Below, piece by piece: positions 18,513 through 25,420 of a stretch of 37,311 nucleotides of DNA. Source of the DNA: Rubrivivax sp. (GTDB lineage Bacteria > Pseudomonadota > Gammaproteobacteria > Burkholderiales > Burkholderiaceae_C); assembly GCA_016788525.1 (NCBI GenBank), contig JAEUPD010000143.1:1-37311 (forward strand), written 5' to 3'. The number at the start of each line of letters is the position of its first letter. The stretch's first letter is position 1. Both the position numbers and the translations under genes were made by a program. The notes below the pieces were generated by a model. It was not told where the DNA came from and did no database searches. It saw nothing but the letters and a program-made list of their open reading frames with translations.

Positions 18513-19492
18513 CGCGCGGCCAGCTCCAGCAGCAGGCGCTCGGCCGCTGTGGCCGCCACCAGGCGGCGGTAATGCGCCGCGGTCACGGTGCTGCGCATGG
18601 GGCTTGCCTGCCTGGCGACCAGCTTGCCCAGCGCGCGCGCGGCCTCGTCACCTGGTGCCTGCCCGAGCAGGGCCTCGGTGCCCTGCAGCCGCACGGGGTG
18701 CGAGTTGGTGCCGCTCACGCCCACCGCCAGCTCGGCGATGGTGCCCTGCTGCAGCCGCAGCACCATGGCCACGCCGGCCAGCGCGAAGTCCATCGCCGCG
18801 CGTGAGCGCATCTTGCGATAGGCGCTCGCGCTGCCGGCGGCCGGGCGGGGCAGCCAGACACTGGCCAGCAGCTCATGGGGAGCCAGCGTCAGGTGCGCCG
18901 CGCCGTCGTCGCGGTAGAGGTCGGCCAGCGGCAGCGTGCGCCGGCCCTCCAGGCTCGCGAGCTCCACCGTCGCGCCGTAGGCGATGAGCGCCGGCGCCAG
19001 GTCGCCGGCGTAGGCGGCATGGCAGCGCTGGCCTTGCGGCGCCACGTGGCAGGTGGTGCCTTCGTGCTTCAGGCAATGGCCGTTGGCCTGCCGCCACCAC
19101 GCGCTCTGGTTGTAGTAGATGCAGCGCGTGTCCTGGCACAGGTTGCCGCCCACCGTGGCCGCGCTGCGGTGGCCGGGGCCGGCCACCTGCGAGGCGGCCA
19201 TCACCAGCGCCGGCCAGACCTCGGCCAGGTCGGTGGCCTGCGCGCGGCGGATCAACGCCGCCAGCGTGAGGCCGGCGCCCAGGCGCAGGCCCTCGCCGTC
19301 TTCGCGCACCGCGTCAAAACCCTCGATCGCCCCGAGGTCCACCAGCCACCTCGGCGTGCCGATGCCGCGGCGCAGGTTGGGCAGCAGGTCGGTGCCGCCG
19401 GCCACCAGGCGCGCGCGCGGGCGCAGCAGCAGCGCGGCGGCGTCCTCGAGGGTGGTGGGGCGCAGCAGTTCCAGTTCGCCGGCGGGCAGCAT
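18509..19492 (-). CDS. hcrB: 4-hydroxybenzoyl-CoA reductase, FAD/[4Fe-4S] subunit
   Basis: This 327-residue FAD-binding subunit belongs to the xanthine-oxidase family (VAGGTDLLPNLRRGI and ATVGGNLCQDTRC). It has the extra loop unique to 4-hydroxybenzoyl-CoA reductase, with Cys124, Cys140, Cys148 and Cys157. Their spacing of 16, 8 and 9 residues equals that reported for the [4Fe-4S] ligands of the Thauera enzyme (122, 138, 146, 155). This makes the functional assignment specific rather than general to molybdenum hydroxylases. The subunit passes electrons toward the molybdenum site for reductive dehydroxylation. It overlaps hcrA by one base and the CoA ligase by four. Confidence 0.93.
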   Translation of the reverse strand: MLPAGELELLRPTTLEDAAALLLRPRARLVAGGTDLLPNLRRGIGTPRWLVDLGAIEGFDAVREDGEGLRLGAGLTLAALIRRAQATDLAEVWPALVMAASQVAGPGHRSAATVGGNLCQDTRCIYYNQSAWWRQANGHCLKHEGTTCHVAPQGQRCHAAYAGDLAPALIAYGATVELASLEGRRTLPLADLYRDDGAAHLTLAPHELLASVWLPRPAAGSASAYRKMRSRAAMDFALAGVAMVLRLQQGTIAELAVGVSGTNSHPVRLQGTEALLGQAPGDEAARALGKLVARQASPMRSTVTAAHYRRLVAATAAERLLLELAAR

Positions 19493-21990
19493 CAGCGCAC
19501 CTCCGCGGTGGGGGTGGCAGCGGAGGCGGCGCTGCCCGTCGCGGGCGCTTGTCCGCCACCCCGGCGCGCGGCACGCTGCCGCTCGCGCTGCTCTTCGCGC
19601 CGCTTCTCGACGAGCGCTTCGAGCAGCCGGTCGGGCGTGATCGGCAGTGCGCGAACGCGCAGGCCGACCGCGTCGTGGATCGCCGCGGCCACCGCAGGCG
19701 GCACGCTGTGGATGCCGCCCTCGCTCGCCTCCTTCGCGCCGAAAGGTCCTAGCGGGTCGTGGCTCTCGATGAGCGTGACGTCGATCGGCGGCGAGTCCAG
19801 CGCCGTGGGCATCCGGTAGTCGAGGAGGTTGGCGCGCAGCGGCAGCCCCTCGTGATAGGTGTTCTCCTCGCTGAGCGCCTGGCCGATGCCCATCCACACC
19901 GCGCCTTGCACCTGGCCTTGCACGGCCAGCGGGTTGATCGCACGGCCGCAGTCGTGTGCGGTCCAGCAGTGCAGCACGCGAACGCTGCCGGTGTCCTCGT
20001 CGACCTCGACTTCCACCACCTGCGCGGCGTACGAGAAGCCGGCGGTCGAACCGACCGCGGCGCCGCGGAAACGGCCCCCCTGCGTCTCGGGCGGCGTCGA
20101 CCAGGTGCCCTTGGTGGTGAGCGTGCCGGTGTCGGCCAGCGCCGCCTGCACCACGTCGGCGAAGTGCAGGCCGCGGTCGGTGCCGGCGACGACGCAGCTT
20201 TCGCCCAGCCACTCGACGTCGTCGGCGGCGGCTTGCAGCTTCTTCGCCGCGGCTTCGACGAGCACGCGCTTCAACGCCTCGGCGGCGCGCAGCGCGGCGT
20301 TGCCGACCATGAACGACACGCGCGAAGAGTACGAGCCGTTGTCCTTGGGCGTCAGCGCGCTGTCGCCGGCGACGACGCGGATGCGCGCCATCGGCAGCAG
20401 CAGCACCTCGGCCACCACCTGCGCCAGCAGCGTCGACGAGCCCTGGCCGATGTCGGCCGCCCCGGTGAGCACGGTGATGCTGCCGTCGAAGTCGAGCTTC
20501 AGGTTGACGACGGCGTGCGGCTCGCCGCTCCAGTGCACGGGCTTGGCCGAGCCCGAGACGTAGTGCGAGCAGGCCATGCCCAGGCCGCGGCGGACCGGGC
20601 CGGCCTGCGCGAGGCGTCCGTGCCGCTCTTTCCAGCCGCTGGCAAGTTCCACCGCTTCCAGACACTGCGGCAGCCCGTACGAGTTGACCTGCAGGTCGTT
20701 GAGCGTGCGGTGCGGCGGCGCGATGAGGTTGGCGCGGCGCAGTGCAAACGGGTCGAGCCCGAGCTGCCCGGCCATCTCGTCCAGCAGCGACTCGAACGCG
20801 AAGCGCACGTTGACCGCGCCATGCCCGCGCATCGCGCCGCAGGGGGGCAGATTGGTGTAGACCCGGTAGCCGCGGTAGCGCGCCGCGCCCATGCGGTACA
20901 GCGCGTGCAGCAGCGCGCCGGCGTAGAGGATGGTGACGAGGCCGTAGCCGGCATAGGCGCCGCCGCGCTGCACCACCTCGGCGTCCACCGCGGTGATCTC
21001 GCCGCTGTTCTTCAACCCGAGCTTCAGCCGGATGCGGCTGGCCGGCCGCGCGCGGTGGGTGAGAAACGAGTCCTCGCGCGTGCACTGCAGCTTCACGGTG
21101 CCCCCGGCGGCGCGTGCCAGCGCGGCGGTGACCATCTCGAAGTTCAGCGGCTCGACGCGGTGCCCGAAGCCGCCGCCGACAAACGGCTTGACGACGCGGA
21201 TCGCATCGGTCGGCAGCGCGAGCGTGCGCGCCAGCGTCAGGTGCAGGTAATACGGCACCTGCGTTACCGAGTGCACCGTGAGCTGAGAAGTCTCGGCGTT
21301 CCACTCGGCGATGGTGGCGTTGAGTTCGATCTGGCCGTGCGACACCTCGGCGCAGTCGTATTCGCGCTCGAGCACGAGATCGGCAGCGGCCAGGCCGGCC
21401 TCGACATCGCCGAAGTCCTGTTCGACGCGGCGCTCGATGTTGCCTGGCTTGTCATCGTGCAGCTGCACCGCATCGGGTGCGCGCGCGGCGTCGACCTCGA
21501 AGAGGGCGGGCAGCTCGTCGATCTCCACGCGCACCGCGGCCAGCGCGGCGGCAGCGCTCGCTTCGTCGTCGGCGGCCACCGCGAACAGCGGCTCTCCGCG
21601 GTAGCGCACCTTGCCGCGCGCCAGCGGCCACTCGTTCTGCGCGATCGGGATCACGCCGTAGGGCGCGGCGAAGTCCTCGCCGGTGATCACCGCGCGCACG
21701 CCGGGCAACGCCAGCGCGGCGGTGGGGTCGATGCGGCGGATGACGCCATGCGCCACCGCGCTGCGGCCGATGCGGCCGACGAGCGCGCCGGCGAAGGGCA
21801 GGTCGGCGGTGTAGCGCGCGCGGCCGCTGACCTTCTCGATGCCGTCCACCAGCGGCTGCGCGCGGCCCACCGAGTGCGTGGGCGGCGCCGGCTCGCGCAG
21901 CGGGGTTGCGTCGTGTCTACTCTTCATTGAATCACCTTCGCCCTTGAACGGCTTCGGCATGAGCGCTTGGGAGCGGCCCGGCGCGCTCAT
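19492..21990 (-). CDS. hcrA: 4-hydroxybenzoyl-CoA reductase, molybdopterin catalytic subunit
   Basis: This subunit of about 832 residues belongs to the xanthine-oxidase family of molybdenum enzymes. It has FVGGGFGHRVEPLNFE, PPCGAMRGHGAVNVRFAFE and DIGQGSSTLLAQVVAE, and the catalytic-type Glu754 in GPFGAKEASEGG. It removes the ring hydroxyl of 4-hydroxybenzoyl-CoA to give benzoyl-CoA. The ATG at 21990 overlaps the hcrC stop codon (ATGA) and has GGGAG upstream. An ATG at 21927 with AAGG nearby would give 811 residues and is a real alternative. An Arg/Ala-rich tail of about 35 residues extends past the family's usual end. The C-A-B order here differs from the textbook A-B-C naming. Confidence 0.92.
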   Translation of the reverse strand: MSAPGRSQALMPKPFKGEGDSMKSRHDATPLREPAPPTHSVGRAQPLVDGIEKVSGRARYTADLPFAGALVGRIGRSAVAHGVIRRIDPTAALALPGVRAVITGEDFAAPYGVIPIAQNEWPLARGKVRYRGEPLFAVAADDEASAAAALAAVRVEIDELPALFEVDAARAPDAVQLHDDKPGNIERRVEQDFGDVEAGLAAADLVLEREYDCAEVSHGQIELNATIAEWNAETSQLTVHSVTQVPYYLHLTLARTLALPTDAIRVVKPFVGGGFGHRVEPLNFEMVTAALARAAGGTVKLQCTREDSFLTHRARPASRIRLKLGLKNSGEITAVDAEVVQRGGAYAGYGLVTILYAGALLHALYRMGAARYRGYRVYTNLPPCGAMRGHGAVNVRFAFESLLDEMAGQLGLDPFALRRANLIAPPHRTLNDLQVNSYGLPQCLEAVELASGWKERHGRLAQAGPVRRGLGMACSHYVSGSAKPVHWSGEPHAVVNLKLDFDGSITVLTGAADIGQGSSTLLAQVVAEVLLLPMARIRVVAGDSALTPKDNGSYSSRVSFMVGNAALRAAEALKRVLVEAAAKKLQAAADDVEWLGESCVVAGTDRGLHFADVVQAALADTGTLTTKGTWSTPPETQGGRFRGAAVGSTAGFSYAAQVVEVEVDEDTGSVRVLHCWTAHDCGRAINPLAVQGQVQGAVWMGIGQALSEENTYHEGLPLRANLLDYRMPTALDSPPIDVTLIESHDPLGPFGAKEASEGGIHSVPPAVAAAIHDAVGLRVRALPITPDRLLEALVEKRREEQRERQRAARRGGGQAPATGSAASAATPTAEVR

Positions 21991-22457
21991 GCCCGCGCTC
22001 CCGCGGCAGCCTGCACCGCCTCGACGATCTTCACGTAGCCGGTGCACCGGCACAGATTCCCGGCCAGCGCCTCGCGCACCTGCGCCTCGGTGGGCCTCGG
22101 CACCTCGCGCAGCAGCGCTTCGGCCGCCATCACCATGCCCGGCGTGCAGAAACCGCACTGCGCGCCGAGCTTCTCGTGGAAGGCGCGCTGCAGCGCGGCG
22201 AGGCGCCCCTGCGTGGCCAGCGACTCGATGGTCTCGATGGCGCGGCCCTGCACGCTGGCGGCCAGCGTGATGCAGGCCAGACGCGGCTCGCCATCGACCA
22301 GCACGGTGCAGGCACCGCACTCGCCGCCGTCGCAGCCCTGCTTGGTGCCGGTCAGGCGCAGCGTCTCGCGCAGCACGTCCAGCAGCAGCACGCCCTCGGG
22401 GGCGGCCACTGCGTGCGGGCGGCCATTGACTTGCAGTTCGATCAGCTTGGCGCGCAT
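21987..22457 (-). CDS. hcrC: 4-hydroxybenzoyl-CoA reductase, [2Fe-2S] subunit
   Basis: This 156-residue protein carries two [2Fe-2S] clusters. The plant-ferredoxin-type set is C42, C47, C50 and C62 (GCDGGECGACTVLVDG), and the second set is C101, C104, C136 and C138 (CGFCTPGM, NLCRCTGY). This is the standard small subunit of molybdenum hydroxylases. Its assignment to Hcr rests on the specific HcrB next door. It starts 20 bases after the phenylacetate-CoA ligase stop codon and overlaps hcrA, so it is probably part of the same transcript. Confidence 0.92.
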   Translation of the reverse strand: MRAKLIELQVNGRPHAVAAPEGVLLLDVLRETLRLTGTKQGCDGGECGACTVLVDGEPRLACITLAASVQGRAIETIESLATQGRLAALQRAFHEKLGAQCGFCTPGMVMAAEALLREVPRPTEAQVREALAGNLCRCTGYVKIVEAVQAAAGARA

Positions 22458-22477
22458 CGGCGTTCCTCGTTCGGTGT

Positions 22478-23896
22478 TCAGGCGGCAGCGGGGCCGGCGC
22501 CGCTGCCGTGTTCGCGGGGTGAGCCGGCGTTCCCTGGCCGCAGGTCGCGCACGCGCTGTGCCTTGCCTTGCGAGCGCGGCAGCGTGCCGGGGGCCCGCAC
22601 CACCACGTCGGCGGTCAGCCCGATGAGCGACTTGACGTGGTGGCGGGTGTCTTGCGCCGCGGCGGGGTAGGCGTCTTGCGGCCAGCCGGGCAGCGCCTCG
22701 ACCTCGATGCGCAGGTGGTCGAGCGCGCCCACGCGCTCGATCACCAGCTGGTAGTGCGGTGCCAGCCCGGGCCGGCCGACGAGCACGGCCTCGATCTGCG
22801 ACGGGTAGACGTTGACGCCGCGCACGATGAGCATGTCGTCGTTGCGCCCGGCCACGCGCAGGATGCGCAGGTGCGTGCGGCCGCAGGCGCAGCGCCGGGT
22901 GGTCAGGCGCGTGATGTCGCGCGTGCGGTAGCGCAGCATCGGAAGCGCTTCCTTGGTGAGCGTGGTGATCACGAGTTCACCGGCACTCCCCTCGGCCACC
23001 GGCGCGCCGCTGTCGGGGTCCACCAGTTCGAAAAGGAAGTGGTCCTCCCAGCCGTGCAGGCCCTCGCGCGCCTCGCACTCGCAGGCCACGCCGGGGCCCA
23101 TGATCTCCGACAGGCCGTAGACATCGTGGGCGCGCAGGCCCAGGCGCGCCTCGATCTCGTGGCGCATCGCCGCGCTCCACGGCTCGGCGCCGAACATGCC
23201 GATGGCGAGCCGGCTTGCGTGCAGGTCGACGCCCTGCTGCTCGGCGACCTCGGCGATGGCCAGCGCATACGAAGGGGTGGCGCACAGCACGCGCGGCCCG
23301 AAGTCCATGATCAGCGCCACCTGGCGCTCCGTGCCGCCGCCGCTCACCGGCACCACCGGGCAGCCGAGGTGTTCGGCGCCGGCATGCGCACCGAGCCCGC
23401 CGGTGAACAGGCCGTAGCCGTAGGCGTTGTGCACCAGGTCGCCCGGGCGCACGCCGGCACCGGCCATCGAGCGCGCCATCAATGCCGCCCAGCGCGCGAG
23501 GTCGCCGCGCGTGTAGCCCACGACGGTGGGCTTGCCGGTGGTGCCCGACGAGGCGTGGATGCGCGCCAGCTGCTCCACCGGCCGTGCGAAGAGGCCGAAC
23601 GGATAGTGCTCGCGCAGATCGCCCTTCACCATGAAAGGCAGCCGGCGCAGGTCGTCGGGCGAGCGCAGCGCATCGGGGTGCAGGCCGGCGGCCTCGAGCC
23701 GCGCGCGCTGCCACGGCACATGGCTCCAGGCGTTGCGCAGCGTCTCGCGCAGGCGCTCCAACTGCAGCGCGGCGAGCGCGTCGCGCGAACAGCACTCGAC
23801 CTCCGAGGGTGCGTTCGTGGTGTTCGGCATGGTCCAGGGCGCGGCGGGTGCGGCGCCGCCAGCAGGGAAACGTGCAGGCTCGGCCGGCATGCCCAT
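22478..23896 (-). CDS. paaK: Phenylacetate-CoA ligase
   Basis: This 472-residue PaaK-family ligase has SSGTTGKPTVVGYT (116-129), GAEPWSAAMR, VYGLSEIMGPGVACEC and RVAGRNDDMLIVRGVNVYPSQIE. It activates phenylacetate (or a hydroxylated relative) to the CoA thioester. The ATG at 23896 has AAGGAGAG upstream and gives about 30 extra residues before the family core. An internal ATG at 23830 is a less likely start. It lies between the pad-like membrane subunit (13-base gap) and hcrC. In Thauera and Aromatoleum the anaerobic ligase (padJ) likewise sits with padBCD. 4-hydroxyphenylacetate is an equally plausible substrate. Confidence 0.92.
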   Translation of the reverse strand: MGMPAEPARFPAGGAAPAAPWTMPNTTNAPSEVECCSRDALAALQLERLRETLRNAWSHVPWQRARLEAAGLHPDALRSPDDLRRLPFMVKGDLREHYPFGLFARPVEQLARIHASSGTTGKPTVVGYTRGDLARWAALMARSMAGAGVRPGDLVHNAYGYGLFTGGLGAHAGAEHLGCPVVPVSGGGTERQVALIMDFGPRVLCATPSYALAIAEVAEQQGVDLHASRLAIGMFGAEPWSAAMRHEIEARLGLRAHDVYGLSEIMGPGVACECEAREGLHGWEDHFLFELVDPDSGAPVAEGSAGELVITTLTKEALPMLRYRTRDITRLTTRRCACGRTHLRILRVAGRNDDMLIVRGVNVYPSQIEAVLVGRPGLAPHYQLVIERVGALDHLRIEVEALPGWPQDAYPAAAQDTRHHVKSLIGLTADVVVRAPGTLPRSQGKAQRVRDLRPGNAGSPREHGSGAGPAAA

Positions 23897-23909
23897 GGCA
23901 AGCTCTCCT

Positions 23910-24767
23910 TCAACCGCGGCGCACGCCGCGCACCGGCAGGTGCGGCAGCGTGAAGCCCTGCGTGTACGCGGCCCGTACCACCAGCGTGGCCTTGAACCAA
24001 AGCCCGCCGGCCAGCGCCAGCGCGCCGGCCAGCGGCCACAGCCACGCCACCGCGGGCGCGGTGGGCAGCGGCGGCGACAGCGCGGCCACCACGCACGCGG
24101 CCAGCGCCAGCAAGCTGGTGCCGTTGAAGACATGGCCGGCGCGGTCCACCTCGGCCAGCGCCCTTTCGGGTGCCGAGCCGCGCAGGCGCTGGCGCCAGCC
24201 TGTCCAGGCCGCGATACGCACCGCGAGAGCGGCAGCCAGCAGGCCCGCGGCCACCCAGCGCGGCGAGCCGCTGACGAGCACGTACAGGCCCGCGCCATCG
24301 GCCAGCGACGTGGCCAGCAGCAGCGGCACCACCCGCGGCTCGCGCCAGGTGGCAATGCCACGCGCGCCGAGCACCATGCGCGCCTGGCAGTAGGCGAACA
24401 CCGCCGCGGCGAGGCCTGCGCCCCACGCCGCACCCGGCGTGCCCACCAGCGCCAGCGCCAGCAGCGCGAACAGCACCGACGCGGCGATCGCCTCGCGCGT
24501 CATCCACGAGCGCCCGGGGTGGCGGAAGACGTTCATCGCGCGCAGCGGCCGGCCGATCTCCAACCACACCGCAAAGAGCCCAAGCCCGATGAGTGCGCCA
24601 CCCACGAGCCACGGCCACAAGGCCGCGCCGCCCGCGAACGCGTGCGTGAAGATCAACCCGCTGCCTGCGCCGCCGGCCATGAAGTTCGTCGCGGCGCGCA
24701 CGTCCCAGCTGCCCTGCTGGCGCGGGTGCGGGCCGAAGCCAGCGTGCTGGCCGGAGCCGCTGCTCAT
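23910..24767 (-). CDS. padD: PadD-like membrane anchor subunit (NrfD/DmsC type)
   Basis: This 285-residue protein has about eight hydrophobic segments and begins with a cytoplasmic-type tail (MSSGSGQHAGFGPHPRQQG), then NFMAGGAGSGLIFTHAFAGG. It is the quinone-binding membrane anchor expected for a DMSO-reductase-family complex. Its ATG overlaps the iron-sulfur subunit stop codon by four bases. Assigned as PadD because of the gene order catalytic-FeS-anchor and the aromatic context, not by a motif unique to PadD. Confidence 0.8.
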   Translation of the reverse strand: MSSGSGQHAGFGPHPRQQGSWDVRAATNFMAGGAGSGLIFTHAFAGGAALWPWLVGGALIGLGLFAVWLEIGRPLRAMNVFRHPGRSWMTREAIAASVLFALLALALVGTPGAAWGAGLAAAVFAYCQARMVLGARGIATWREPRVVPLLLATSLADGAGLYVLVSGSPRWVAAGLLAAALAVRIAAWTGWRQRLRGSAPERALAEVDRAGHVFNGTSLLALAACVVAALSPPLPTAPAVAWLWPLAGALALAGGLWFKATLVVRAAYTQGFTLPHLPVRGVRRG

Positions 24768-25420
24768 GGGGTCACCTCGGTCTTGTCCCAGAGGTAGAAG
24801 AAGCCCGGCCCCGTGCCCAGCTGCTCGTGCATGCGGAAGTGCTGGTTCTCGGCGAGCAGGCGGTTGACGTTGCTTTGCGGGTCGTCGAGGTCGCCGAAGG
24901 CCAGCGCGTCGGCGATGCAGGCATTCACGCAGGCCGGCGTGGCCGCCGGGTCGACGCCCGGGGTCAGGCCGGCCGCGGTGCCGGCGTCGATGCGTTCGAC
25001 GCAGAAGGTGCACTTGGTGGAAACCGCGAGCCGCTTTGCGTCGTGCCGCCGGGCCTCGTGCTCGCTCGGCTGGCCGTAGGCGAAGCGGGCGCGGTCGGTC
25101 TTGGTGCGCGCCTGGTAGGGGCAGGCCACGGCGCAGTATGCGCAGCCGATGCACAGCTCGTAGTCGATGGTGACGATGCCGTCGGCGCGCTTCCTGGTCG
25201 CGGTGCTCGGGCAGACGTCCAGGCACGGCGGCTCGTCGCAATGCTGGCAGCCCACCGGAAGGAAGGTGCGGCGCACGTCGGGGTACTCGCCGGTCTCGAT
25301 GTCGAGCACGCGGCGCCACTGCACGCCTGGCGGCGTGGCGTTGGCGTGCTTGCACGCCGCGGTGCAGGTCTGGCAACCGACGCAGCGGCGCAGGTCGGCG
25401 ACCATCGCCCAGCGCGTCAT
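24764..25420 (-). CDS. padC: PadC-like iron-sulfur electron-transfer subunit
   Basis: This 218-residue polyferredoxin carries 16 cysteines in four clusters: C13/16/19/23, C58/61/66/70, C90/93/96/100, and C137/140/164/168. That is the four [4Fe-4S] layout of the beta subunit in DMSO-reductase-family complexes. It would carry electrons from PadB to the membrane anchor and quinone pool. It overlaps both neighbours by four bases (ATGA). Assignment to the phenylacetyl-CoA system follows from the adjacent PadB-like gene and the phenylacetate-CoA ligase. Confidence 0.87.
   Translation of the reverse strand: MTRWAMVADLRRCVGCQTCTAACKHANATPPGVQWRRVLDIETGEYPDVRRTFLPVGCQHCDEPPCLDVCPSTATRKRADGIVTIDYELCIGCAYCAVACPYQARTKTDRARFAYGQPSEHEARRHDAKRLAVSTKCTFCVERIDAGTAAGLTPGVDPAATPACVNACIADALAFGDLDDPQSNVNRLLAENQHFRMHEQLGTGPGFFYLWDKTEVTP

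Noticed and set aside
19492-22457. Annotation of the three molybdenum-hydroxylase genes as xanthine or CO dehydrogenase.
   Set aside because: The FAD subunit has the four-cysteine insertion specific to 4-hydroxybenzoyl-CoA reductase.
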